Below are positions 8,712 through 17,559 of a stretch of DNA of 64,000 nucleotides, one piece after another; positions within the stretch are counted from its first letter, which is position 1; every line of letters starts with the position of its first letter. Below the pieces are notes generated by a model that was given only the letters and a program-made list of their open reading frames with translations, had not been told where the DNA came from and ran no database searches. Source of the stretch: Psychroserpens luteolus (GTDB taxonomy: Bacteria; Bacteroidota; Bacteroidia; Flavobacteriales; Flavobacteriaceae); the NCBI RefSeq assembly GCF_021032705.1, contig NZ_JAHVXI010000008.1, positions 112,780-176,779 on the forward strand, written 5' to 3'. The translations under genes were made by a program, and so were the position numbers.

Positions 8712-9466
8712 TACATTCCTTGGGTATAGTAATTATAATCTTTTAGTATAGTATCGATAAATTCGATATCACTACTATTGAAGTCTTTTATTTCAACAAC
8801 TTCCACAATTTTTTTTCTTAACTTAATAAGCGTTTCATAATCTCTAGAGGCTTTTGCCTTTACATAAGTTTCTTTAATAATACGAGCATCATTATCAGAA
8901 AGCTTAATAACATTTGGATATGTGGGTTTATAGGTATCATCTAACTCTTCCAATATCGTATGGCTTATATTAACCTTATTCTTTAATGTAATTACAGAAG
9001 TTCCAGCGGTCATATCACCTAATCGCTGACTCATTTTACTTGAAACTATTGCAATTAAAGCAACGACTGGTCCAAAAAGTGGTCCTAATAAATTTAAATC
9101 TACAATTCTAAAAAACCAACGCACTACATGATCTCCTATTCCAGCTTGATAGCCATCAATCTTAACTACTTTTATTTTCATGATACGCTTCCCAATAGTT
9201 TGACCATCAAGTAAGGATTCAAACACTAAAGAATACAATATTACAGGCAATAACAAAAGGATATAAATAGCTGTTTGTGACCATCCATCCATCTTATCGA
9301 TAGCTTGATCCCATTCCATTACATTAAATACAATTTGAAAAGCAACAACGATATAAGCAACTTTTATAATCAAATCTATAACGTAAGCTAATATGCGCTC
9401 ACCAACACTTGCTGCGATGAAAGTTATATTAACGTTTTGTGTCGTATTTATTTGTAACTCTACCAT
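8711..9466 (-). CDS. RDD family membrane protein
   Basis: A membrane protein with the RDD signature: ASVGERILAYVIDLIIK near the N-terminus, a later QTIGKRIMKIKVV, then DHVVRWFFRIVDL. The C-terminal 100 residues are soluble and charged. The frame is open to 9505, but the start at 9466 (MVELQINTTQ) is preferred because the RDD domain begins close to it and because the longer form would overlap the divergent SpoIIM-like gene. It is co-transcribed with the TRIC channel gene. RDD proteins are poorly characterised; some have been linked to ion transport. Confidence 0.88.
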   Translation of the reverse strand: MVELQINTTQNVNITFIAASVGERILAYVIDLIIKVAYIVVAFQIVFNVMEWDQAIDKMDGWSQTAIYILLLLPVILYSLVFESLLDGQTIGKRIMKIKVVKIDGYQAGIGDHVVRWFFRIVDLNLLGPLFGPVVALIAIVSSKMSQRLGDMTAGTSVITLKNKVNISHTILEELDDTYKPTYPNVIKLSDNDARIIKETYVKAKASRDYETLIKLRKKIVEVVEIKDFNSSDIEFIDTILKDYNYYTQGM

Positions 9467-9483
9467 TAATTGCTTTAATTTGA

Positions 9484-10467
9484 ATGCGTATGAGAGAAGT
9501 TGCATTTATCAAACAAAATAAAGAAAAGTGGCTTAATTTTGAAAAGGCCATTTTTGGAAAAAAACTCAAAAATCCTGATGAATTAGCATCACTTTATATT
9601 CAGTTAGTAAATGATCTGTCGTATGCACAAACTTACTATCCCAAAAGTAAAACAATTCTTTATTTAAACAACTTAGCGGCCAAAGCTTTTCAAAAAATTT
9701 ATAAAACCAAACGAGAAGACACTAATCGTTTTGTGCATTTTTGGAAAGTAGAAGTCCCACTTATTGTTTATGAACACAGACGTTATGTCCTCTATGCTTT
9801 TATACTCTTTTTAACCTTTGTTGCTATTGGTGTCCTGTCTGCAGTATATGATGATTCGTTCGTGCGGTTAATTTTAGGAGATGGTTATGTTAATGATACC
9901 TTAGAAAACATTGAAGCTGGAGATCCTGTTGCTGTCTATAAAAGCGGTAGTGATTGGGGAAGTTCTATTGGTATCACCTTCAATAACCTTCGTGTAGGTA
10001 TTACATCCTTCGTTTTGGGAATTTTTGGTGGAATAGGTACAGCCTATATTATGCTTGAAAATGGTATAATGGTTGGCGCTTTTCAATATTTCTTTTACCA
10101 AGAAGATGTGCTTTGGGAAAGTGTGAGAGGGATTTGGATTCATGGATCTATGGAAATATTTGCCATAGTCATTGAAGGTGCTGCAGGTTTAATGCTTGGA
10201 GCTAGCATTTTGTTCCCTAAAACTTATTCTCGAATGATCTCCTTAAAAATAGGCGTTAAAAATGGTCTCAAAATCTTAATAAGCACCTTTCCGTTTACAA
10301 TAGCTGCTGGCTTTTTAGAAGGATATGTCACAAGATACTCTAACACAATGCCTAATTGGCTATCTGTTGGTATTATACTATTTACACTAAGTCTCATCAC
10401 CTTTTACTATTTGGTTTACCCGTTTATAGTCAACAGAAAAATAAAAAAAGCCTATGCAACTCTATAA
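9484..10467 (+). CDS. SpoIIM-like (stage II sporulation protein M family) membrane protein
   Basis: A 327-residue protein; the first Met is at 9484 and a second at 9490 (MREVAFIKQNKEKW) is an equally likely start. After a soluble helical N-terminus (about 1-95) come several membrane segments. The central block NNLRVGITSFVLGIFGGIGTA and the HGSMEIFAIVIEGAAGLMLG region match the SpoIIM/DUF95 family. In Bacteroidota this family sits beside RDD and MoxR/DUF58 genes and has nothing to do with sporulation there. It begins the seven-gene operon and is head-to-head with the RDD gene at a distance of under 25 bases. Confidence 0.88.
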   Translation: MRMREVAFIKQNKEKWLNFEKAIFGKKLKNPDELASLYIQLVNDLSYAQTYYPKSKTILYLNNLAAKAFQKIYKTKREDTNRFVHFWKVEVPLIVYEHRRYVLYAFILFLTFVAIGVLSAVYDDSFVRLILGDGYVNDTLENIEAGDPVAVYKSGSDWGSSIGITFNNLRVGITSFVLGIFGGIGTAYIMLENGIMVGAFQYFFYQEDVLWESVRGIWIHGSMEIFAIVIEGAAGLMLGASILFPKTYSRMISLKIGVKNGLKILISTFPFTIAAGFLEGYVTRYSNTMPNWLSVGIILFTLSLITFYYLVYPFIVNRKIKKAYATL

Positions 10468-11392
10468 ATCTAGAGGTTTCGGAGAATACTTTCAAGATAC
10501 CTTTGCGTTTTTAAAACAAAACGGAGGCCATCTATTTAAAAACTTTTTTATTATCAATGGAATTTTCTTGTTGATTCTGATGGTAATGACTTATTTCTTT
10601 GGTGAATTCTATACAGATATGCTCTTTAGTGGTATAAATGGAACAACTAATCCCATAGATAACTACTTGAATGATAATGCTGGACTTTTCTTTTTATTCG
10701 CATTTGTGTTTATTGTCGTTGCATTGGTCGCAGCAATGATATCCTATTCATTTCTACCTATATATTTAAAACTTTTTGTCAAAGCCAACGGAAAGCATTT
10801 TAACGCTACCGACATTTTAAACGTGTACAAAGCTAATATTGGTAAAATTTTCATCTTTTTGCTTTGCGCGGTACTTATTGCCATTCCGCTAGCTATATTT
10901 ATAGGTTTGCTCTCATTTGTTTTAGCCATTACTTTTGTTGGTTTGTTAGCTTTACCCTTAGTTATTGGTGGTGTAAGTTTATATTATCAAGGTGCGCTAA
11001 TGGAATACTTTGAAAATAAAAAAGGAATTTGGGAAAGTTTTGGGTATTCATGGAAATTAATGAGTTCTAAATTTTGGGCAGCTATAGGCTGCGCTGGACT
11101 TTTCTATCTCATGAGCTATATTATACAAAACGTAGTATCGTTAGTACCCTATATTTTTGGAATGATAAATATGTACACAGATTTTCAACCTGGTGTCAAT
11201 CCTGATCCAGAGGAAGTAGGTAAAACAGTGACATTTTTAATGATTATGGTTTTCTTGATTACATTTTTTGTGAGTAGTTTACTTAATATTATTGTACAGC
11301 TTAATCAAGGCATCATTTTTTATAGTCTAAAAGAAGACAACGAAAATATTGGTGCTAAAAGTGATATTGATTTAATTGGATCTGGTGAGTAG
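10454..11392 (+). CDS. Multi-pass membrane protein of the MoxR/DUF58 operon
   Basis: A 312-residue protein with about six hydrophobic segments and a soluble N-terminus (MQLYKSRGFGEYFQDTFAFL). The start overlaps the previous gene by 14 bases and the end overlaps the next gene by 17, so it belongs firmly to this operon. It resembles the unnamed membrane proteins found at this position in other Flavobacteriaceae. No enzymatic motif is seen; a structural role in a membrane complex is an inference. Confidence 0.8.
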   Translation: MQLYKSRGFGEYFQDTFAFLKQNGGHLFKNFFIINGIFLLILMVMTYFFGEFYTDMLFSGINGTTNPIDNYLNDNAGLFFLFAFVFIVVALVAAMISYSFLPIYLKLFVKANGKHFNATDILNVYKANIGKIFIFLLCAVLIAIPLAIFIGLLSFVLAITFVGLLALPLVIGGVSLYYQGALMEYFENKKGIWESFGYSWKLMSSKFWAAIGCAGLFYLMSYIIQNVVSLVPYIFGMINMYTDFQPGVNPDPEEVGKTVTFLMIMVFLITFFVSSLLNIIVQLNQGIIFYSLKEDNENIGAKSDIDLIGSGE

Positions 11393-12143
11393 ATATTTGT
11401 GCTTACATATAATCCTCTTATTCTTCGGAATATCTCTAAACTCCAATGCAACCAGTTTCGATGAATCATATTATGCTCAAAGCATGCAAGATTCGGTATA
11501 TATTGATGTAGAGCCTATAAACAAACGAGAATACAACGACCTTAGAGAAAAATATGATGGCAGCGAGTTCATTTATGAACGTACACTAGAAAACTCTGGA
11601 TGGTGGACGCGTTTCAAACAATGGCTTTCCGACTTATTTAAAGATCTCTTTAATATTAATTCTGATGCTAAAGCTGCCGATATTACAGATATTGCACTAA
11701 AGATTTTTTATGTTGTTATCTTTCTTCTTGTTGTGTTCTTTATTGTTAAGGCCATTATTAACAGAGAAGGTTATTGGGTATTTGGTAAGTCTTCAGATAA
11801 AAGTATCATTCCTGTCACAGATATAGAAAACAATATTTTTGAAACTAACTTTATTACACTTATTAAAAACGCTGAAAACAATGGCAACTATAGGTTGGCC
11901 ATTAGATATTATTACTTATGGCTGCTTAAAACACTCTCCGAAGCCGAACTCATAGATTATGATGTAGAGAAAACAAATAGTGATTATTATACTGAAATTA
12001 AAAACGAAAACACCAGAAAAGAGTTTTCATATACGTCATATCTCTATAATTATATCTGGTATGGAGAATTTGATATAGACAATTCGCAATTCGAGAAAGC
12101 CAAGACTGCATTTACTCAATTTTTAAATTCAATTAAAACATGA
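11376..12143 (+). CDS. DUF4129 domain-containing protein
   Basis: A 255-residue protein with a hydrophobic N-terminal signal (about residues 8-25), a periplasmic segment including SGWWTRFKQWLSDLFKDLF, one membrane span near 110-130, and a C-terminal cytosolic DUF4129 region (GNYRLAIRYYYLWLLKTLSE, then YEIxN-like FSYTSYLYNYIWYGEFDID). DUF4129 proteins occur with MoxR and transglutaminase or DUF58 genes. It overlaps its neighbours on both sides, by 17 and by 4 bases. Confidence 0.85.
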   Translation: MDLVSRYLCLHIILLFFGISLNSNATSFDESYYAQSMQDSVYIDVEPINKREYNDLREKYDGSEFIYERTLENSGWWTRFKQWLSDLFKDLFNINSDAKAADITDIALKIFYVVIFLLVVFFIVKAIINREGYWVFGKSSDKSIIPVTDIENNIFETNFITLIKNAENNGNYRLAIRYYYLWLLKTLSEAELIDYDVEKTNSDYYTEIKNENTRKEFSYTSYLYNYIWYGEFDIDNSQFEKAKTAFTQFLNSIKT

Positions 12144-13336
12144 GTAAGACACTAAAAATATATCTCGGTATCTTGCTATTACTATTTATAGGTATAGCCG
12201 CTATAGAGTTTTCTAGACCTATACCTGTTAACTGGAAAAAAACCTATAACGAGACCCATAAAATACCTTATGGAACCTTTGTGTTTTACGAAGAATTGAA
12301 TAACCTATTTCCAGACAGTAAAGTGCAAGACATTAAAGTAACACCTTATGAGTATTTTGATGACTATTACAGCTGGGAAGATAGTACCTATCTCACTTCT
12401 GGGACCTATATGATTATTGATGAATATCCAAATATTGATAACACCTCAGCTCAAGAATTGTTAGATTTTGCGTCTTATGGCAATGATATATTCATGTCTA
12501 GTAATTATTTTCCAACCAGACTTTTAGATTCATTAGGTTTTAAAACTCAAAACGATTTTAATTTTGAAGGCAAGGCAGAGTTTTCATTCACAAACCCAAT
12601 TTTTAAGAATGATTCTATTACTATCGAAAAAGGACTAAGTAATATCTATTTTTCTGAAATAGATACGCTCTACACTACCGTTCTAGGCTATCAAAAATTT
12701 GGAGATGCAAAATATGCCAACTATATAAAGACATCTTGGGGAGATGGTTATTTTTACATTCACCTGCAGCCTGTCGCATTTACAAATTATAACTTACTTA
12801 AAAAGTCTAATGATAAATATGCATCAAGTGCAGTGTCCTATTTAAAAGATGATACGATCTATTTTGATTCGAGAAATAAATCGAGAAAAACAATGAGTAA
12901 TTCATCTCTACGCTTTATTCATAGCCAACCACCTTTAAAATGGGCTTGGAGATTAATGCTATTAACAACGGTATTATTTATGATATTTAATGCAAAACGA
13001 AAACAACGTATTGTAAATGTGAAAACACCACTAAAAAATACCACAATAGAATTTACAAAAACGATTGGTAATTTGTATTACGAAACCAAAGACCATGACA
13101 ACTTAATAGAGAAAAAAATCACATACTTCTTAGAATATATACGTCGGGTATACTATTTAGACACTCAAATTTTAGATGATAAGTTTGTAAAGAACTTATC
13201 TTTAAAGTCTGGTAAAGATGAAAGTGATGTTAAAAAATTAATTAACCAAATTGTACATTTAAAAGCTAAAACAACCTGTAATGAAGGTGATTTATTGCGA
13301 TTAAATAAAGCTATTGAAGATTTTTACACGAGATAA
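12140..13336 (+). CDS. DUF4350 domain-containing membrane protein
   Basis: A 398-residue protein with an N-terminal membrane segment (residues 5-22), a long extracytoplasmic domain that begins after IPVNWKKTYNETHKIPYGT, a second membrane span near 270-285, and a charged cytosolic tail. This is the DUF4350 layout that accompanies MoxR/DUF58 operons. Its ATG overlaps the preceding stop (ATGA), and the MoxR gene begins 2 bases after it. The function is unknown; the domain somewhat resembles GldG-like periplasmic domains. Confidence 0.82.
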   Translation: MSKTLKIYLGILLLLFIGIAAIEFSRPIPVNWKKTYNETHKIPYGTFVFYEELNNLFPDSKVQDIKVTPYEYFDDYYSWEDSTYLTSGTYMIIDEYPNIDNTSAQELLDFASYGNDIFMSSNYFPTRLLDSLGFKTQNDFNFEGKAEFSFTNPIFKNDSITIEKGLSNIYFSEIDTLYTTVLGYQKFGDAKYANYIKTSWGDGYFYIHLQPVAFTNYNLLKKSNDKYASSAVSYLKDDTIYFDSRNKSRKTMSNSSLRFIHSQPPLKWAWRLMLLTTVLFMIFNAKRKQRIVNVKTPLKNTTIEFTKTIGNLYYETKDHDNLIEKKITYFLEYIRRVYYLDTQILDDKFVKNLSLKSGKDESDVKKLINQIVHLKAKTTCNEGDLLRLNKAIEDFYTR

Positions 13337-13338
13337 CT

Positions 13339-14442
13339 ATGGAACATTTAGATGACAAGCAAAACGAAGATTTAACGCCTAAAAATGAGCATTCAGATGT
13401 ATCACCATCAGAAAACGCAAATGCAGCAGTACCACCCGAAACTAATCAAGCTATGGAAACTTCAGAGAGTGATATTAGTTTTAAAAACCGTATTGATTTA
13501 AGCGAACTTCAAGATGGTATAGCACTGATTAAAAATGAAATTGGCAAAGTCATTGTAGGGCAAAAAGGAATGATAGATATGCTTATCGCTTCTATTTTAG
13601 CCAATGGACACTCGCTTATAGAAGGTGTTCCTGGTGTTGCAAAAACGATCTCTGCAAAACTTTTAGCTAAATCTCTAGACATTGGTTTTAGTCGAATCCA
13701 ATTTACACCAGATTTAATGCCAAGTGATATTTTGGGTACCTCTGTATTTAACATGAAAAATTCAGAATTTGAATTTAAACAAGGTCCTATTTTCTCAAAT
13801 ATGATTCTTATTGATGAAATCAACAGAGCTCCAGCCAAAACCCAAGCTGCACTATTTGAAGTAATGGAAGAACGTCAGATCACCATAGATGGAAACAAAT
13901 TTAAAATGGAATTGCCTTTTATTGTTTTGGCAACACAAAATCCCGTAGAACAAGAAGGTACTTACCGCTTGCCCGAAGCACAATTAGACCGCTTCCTATT
14001 CAAAATAGATATTGATTATCCTAATATTGATGAAGAAGTAGAAATCTTAAATAGAGAGCAAAATTTACAAGGAGCTCTTAAAACAGATCAAGTAAAAGCA
14101 CATTTAAGTAAAGCTCAAATTAATAAATTCCAAGCGTTAGTAGACCAAATCATTATTGAATCACATTTGATCAAATATATTGCCGATATCATCGTAAATA
14201 CACGTAGTAATCCATTCTTATACCTAGGTGCTTCTCCTAGAGCCTCAATTGCTATATTAAAAGCAAGTAAAGCATTTGCTGCCATGGATGGAAGAGATTT
14301 TGTAACACCAGAAGATATTAAACGTGCTGCTATCCCTGTTTTACAACATCGTGTAATTGTTACTCCAGAACGTGAGATGGAAGGTGTGACCACCAAACAG
14401 ATTATAAAACAAATTATAGAAGCTGTAGAAATACCAAGATAA
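13339..14442 (+). CDS. MoxR family AAA+ ATPase
   Basis: A 367-residue AAA+ ATPase. Walker A reads GVPGVAKT, Walker B ILIDEINRAP, followed by ALFEVMEERQ, the sensor ATQNPVEQEGTYRLPEAQLDRF and the C-terminal lid with ASPRASIAILKASKAFA. The first 55 residues are an acidic, low-complexity extension (MEHLDDKQNEDLTPKNEHSD) not needed for the fold. MoxR ATPases act as chaperones that remodel or insert cofactors into partner proteins, often von Willebrand or DUF58 proteins encoded nearby; here the DUF58 partner lies two genes downstream. Confidence 0.95.
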   Translation: MEHLDDKQNEDLTPKNEHSDVSPSENANAAVPPETNQAMETSESDISFKNRIDLSELQDGIALIKNEIGKVIVGQKGMIDMLIASILANGHSLIEGVPGVAKTISAKLLAKSLDIGFSRIQFTPDLMPSDILGTSVFNMKNSEFEFKQGPIFSNMILIDEINRAPAKTQAALFEVMEERQITIDGNKFKMELPFIVLATQNPVEQEGTYRLPEAQLDRFLFKIDIDYPNIDEEVEILNREQNLQGALKTDQVKAHLSKAQINKFQALVDQIIIESHLIKYIADIIVNTRSNPFLYLGASPRASIAILKASKAFAAMDGRDFVTPEDIKRAAIPVLQHRVIVTPEREMEGVTTKQIIKQIIEAVEIPR

Positions 14443-14447
14443 TTCGT

Positions 14448-14978
14448 ATGGAATTAACACAACATTGTAAACTTTGTGATCATAAAGTCATTGATTATAT
14501 GACAGGTACTCTATGTGGTTTAACCAATAAAAAGCCTGATTTCCAAAATAAATGTGGTGTCATAAAATTAGAATCAGAGTTTGAAGAACATATAAAAAAA
14601 ATCAACATCGAATACGAAGCTGTATTAAAGACCAAAACAGATACTATTGGACATATCACTATGTATTCTGTCATTGCTGTCGCATTATTTATTGCAGGTT
14701 TTCTTTTAGGAAAATTTATTTTCGATAAAGGTGTCATCTCAACGGTTCCATTAATTGTAATGGGATTAGGACTTGGCCCATTAGGTATTGCATTTGGTCC
14801 TTTAAATAAATATATGACCAATTTAAAGCTTGCTAAAAAAAAGAAACAAGATCTAGATGTATTGTCTAAAATGTATGGCTATCATTACGATATAAATATC
14901 GTTCATCACAAAGACAGTTTAGGAAACAAATCGTACGATACCGATTTAAAAATTAGAAAAACTAGTAACACACATTAA
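14448..14978 (+). CDS. Cys-rich two-span membrane protein inside the MoxR operon
   Basis: A 176-residue protein not recognised as a named family. The N-terminus has four cysteines (Cys7, Cys10, Cys23, Cys36) in the pattern CxxC-x12-C-x12-C, which looks like a small zinc ribbon or metal site. Two hydrophobic spans follow (about 68-88 and 95-115), then a basic C-terminal tail (LKLAKKKKQDLDVLSKMYGY). It lies between the MoxR and DUF58 genes with gaps of 5 and 17 bases, so it is expected to be expressed with them. Metal binding is an inference from the Cys spacing. Confidence 0.75.
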   Translation: MELTQHCKLCDHKVIDYMTGTLCGLTNKKPDFQNKCGVIKLESEFEEHIKKINIEYEAVLKTKTDTIGHITMYSVIAVALFIAGFLLGKFIFDKGVISTVPLIVMGLGLGPLGIAFGPLNKYMTNLKLAKKKKQDLDVLSKMYGYHYDINIVHHKDSLGNKSYDTDLKIRKTSNTH

Positions 14979-14995
14979 ATAAAATATAACACTCT

Positions 14996-16327
14996 TTGAA
15001 ACGCATTAAACCTTTTTATCTACAAAACAGATTTTTCTATGTATGCATTGCCATTATGGTGCTGTTTGTATTGAGTTTTTTATTTCCTAGAGGTTTTGCT
15101 ATTGTTAAACTAATACTGTTGTTGTTAGCGACCTTGACCGTATTAGATACCATCATATTGTTTACTGCTAAAAATGGTGTTGTTGGTAGGCGAATTTTGC
15201 CAGAAAAATTTTCTAATGGTGATGAAAATCCGGTTAATCTTATTCTTAATAATTATTATACATTCAATGTTAATGTAACTATTATTGATGAAATTCCTGA
15301 GCAATTTCAAGTACGTGATTTTAATATCAAACGAAAATTAGACGCCTCAAGTACATCACAAATAGAATATAGGCTCCGGCCTGTAGAACGTGGTGAATAT
15401 CACTTCGGAAAATTAAACGTCTATGTTACTTCAGTCTTTGGTTTAATTGCACGTCGTTTCACTTATGACGACGAAGCAATGGTTCCAACATATCCTAGTT
15501 TTATCCAATTGAGAAAGTATGACCTACTGGCCATAAGTAATAATTTACACCAATACGGTATTAAAAAAATAAGAAAGATTGGTCATACCATGGAGTTTGA
15601 ACAAATTAAAGATTATGTTTTAGGTGATGATCTCCGTACCATAAATTGGAAGGCCACAGCTAAGCGAAATCAATTGATGGTAAATCAATTTCAAGATGAA
15701 AAGTCACAGCCTGTTTATTCCATCATAGATAAAGGCCGTGTCATGAAAATGCCTTTTGACGGACTTACACTTTTAGATTATGCTATAAATGCTGCCCTTG
15801 TAATTTCTAATGTTGCACTTAAGAAACAAGATAAAGCAGGAATTTTAGCCTTTTCAAAAAAAGTAGAAAACATTGTCGTTGCCGAAAAGCGAACATCTCA
15901 AATGAATCTTATTTTAGAAACGCTCTATAATGTCAACACCGATTTCTTTGAAAGTGATTATAGCCGACTTTATGCCGATGTAAAACGACACATAACACAT
16001 CGAAGTCTGATGTTGTTATATACTAATTTTGAAACTTTAGATGGTTTACATAGGCAATTACCATACTTAAAAGGCATCGCTAAAAATCACTTACTGGTTG
16101 TGATCTTCTTTAAAAATACAGAGCTCAATCAATTAATCACAGAAAAGGCAGAAACCGTTCAACAAGCATACGATAAGGTAATTGCAGAAAAGTTTGCATT
16201 TGAAAAACGACTCATCGTTAATGAACTTCAAAAATATGGGATTCAATCTATTTTGACCTCTCCTCAAGATTTGACGATCGATACCATCAATAAATATCTA
16301 GAGATTAAGGCAAGAGGATTGCTTTAA
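14996..16327 (+). CDS. DUF58 domain-containing protein
   Basis: A 443-residue protein with two N-terminal membrane spans (about 12-30 and 35-55) and a large soluble part. The DUF58 signature is YVLGDDLRTINWKATAKRNQ, followed by a von Willebrand A-like fold. The start is TTG, directly in frame with MKRIKPFYLQ and 17 bases after the previous stop; no ATG in frame fits. It is the last gene of the operon and the expected client of the MoxR ATPase. Confidence 0.92.
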   Translation: MKRIKPFYLQNRFFYVCIAIMVLFVLSFLFPRGFAIVKLILLLLATLTVLDTIILFTAKNGVVGRRILPEKFSNGDENPVNLILNNYYTFNVNVTIIDEIPEQFQVRDFNIKRKLDASSTSQIEYRLRPVERGEYHFGKLNVYVTSVFGLIARRFTYDDEAMVPTYPSFIQLRKYDLLAISNNLHQYGIKKIRKIGHTMEFEQIKDYVLGDDLRTINWKATAKRNQLMVNQFQDEKSQPVYSIIDKGRVMKMPFDGLTLLDYAINAALVISNVALKKQDKAGILAFSKKVENIVVAEKRTSQMNLILETLYNVNTDFFESDYSRLYADVKRHITHRSLMLLYTNFETLDGLHRQLPYLKGIAKNHLLVVIFFKNTELNQLITEKAETVQQAYDKVIAEKFAFEKRLIVNELQKYGIQSILTSPQDLTIDTINKYLEIKARGLL

Positions 16328-16419
16328 TTTGCTCGATTTAATCAATCACATATTTTCTTTTACTAAATTAGTGCTAATAATCATTTCTAATGAGACAATT
16401 CATTAAAACTAACTAGTTT

Positions 16420-17544
16420 ATGAATATTAAAGACTTTGCCGTAGAACGTTATTTTGCTAGATACGAATTTACTGCACAATATATGTTATCCAGTTCCGAT
16501 TGTGATGGTTATCCCATGAACTATGTTTTAGATTTAGCGTCAGATAGTGAAAAGACATCTTGGGATACTCTAAAGCTTGGATATACTGAAACTTTAGGCA
16601 GCCCAACACTTAGAAAAGCCATTAAGCAACATTATAAAACCATTGACTTAGATGATATTGTGGTGTCTTCTCCTGGAGAGGCTAATTTCATTTTAATGAA
16701 CATTCTACTCAATAAAGGAGATCACGCCATCTGTATGTCTCCTATGTATCAATCGCTATATCAAATTGCAAAAGAGTTAGAATGTTCAGTATCATTTTGG
16801 AAGCCTACCGAAGAACAAAATAAATGGCATTATAATCCTGCCGATTTAAAAAAATTGATACAAGCAAATACAAAGCTTATCATTATTAACTTTCCTCATA
16901 ATCCTACTGGATTTAGCCCAGAAATGAATGATTATTTAGAAATCATAGACATCGCTCGCCACTATGGTATACCAATTTTTTCAGATGAAATGTATCGATT
17001 TTTAACGCATAATGAACATAGTGGTTTACCACCAATGTGCGATCTATATGAAAATGGCATTAGTCTTTGGGGAACCGCAAAAACCTTTGGATTAGCAGGA
17101 TTACGACTTGGTTGGCTCACTTCAAAAAATAAAGAATTTCTAAAAAAAGTAGAAAGCTTTAAAGACTATTTATCAATCTGTAATAGTGCAACTAGTGAAA
17201 TACTAGCAACCATAGCTTTAAACAATATGGATAAGTTTGTACAACCCAACTTACAAAAGATCCAATCCAATATCGTATTGTTTTCAGAGTTCCATAAAAG
17301 GAATAACCATCTATTTGATTTTCACAAGCCAAAATCTGGATCAACAGCATTTATTAAATTCAAGAGTAATGAAACCTCCTTTCAGTTTGCTGAAAAATTG
17401 GTAAAAGAAACGGGAATTATGCTTCTACCAAGTGAAACATTTGAGTATGGCACATCACATGCAAGGGTTGGTTTTGGACGAGCCAATATGCCTGAAATGC
17501 TAGATGTGTTTCAAAAATATATTACTAAACATTATAACTCATAA
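16420..17544 (+). CDS. PLP-dependent aminotransferase-fold enzyme, capreomycidine-synthase-like
   Basis: A 374-residue fold-type I PLP enzyme. The cofactor lysine is Lys221 in GTAKTFGLAGLRLGW, the Asp of the pyridine contact lies in IFSDEMYRF, and the Asn of the cofactor pocket in INFPHNPTGF. The N-terminus (FAVERYFARYEFTAQYMLSSSDCDGY) resembles the VioD/capreomycidine synthase group rather than ordinary aspartate transaminases. That group cyclises a hydroxylated arginine. The next gene, 15 bases on, encodes an Fe(II)/2-oxoglutarate dioxygenase, which is the partner type used in that chemistry. The substrate here is unknown. Confidence 0.85.
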   Translation: MNIKDFAVERYFARYEFTAQYMLSSSDCDGYPMNYVLDLASDSEKTSWDTLKLGYTETLGSPTLRKAIKQHYKTIDLDDIVVSSPGEANFILMNILLNKGDHAICMSPMYQSLYQIAKELECSVSFWKPTEEQNKWHYNPADLKKLIQANTKLIIINFPHNPTGFSPEMNDYLEIIDIARHYGIPIFSDEMYRFLTHNEHSGLPPMCDLYENGISLWGTAKTFGLAGLRLGWLTSKNKEFLKKVESFKDYLSICNSATSEILATIALNNMDKFVQPNLQKIQSNIVLFSEFHKRNNHLFDFHKPKSGSTAFIKFKSNETSFQFAEKLVKETGIMLLPSETFEYGTSHARVGFGRANMPEMLDVFQKYITKHYNS

Positions 17545-17559
17545 TTTTATATCAAATCT

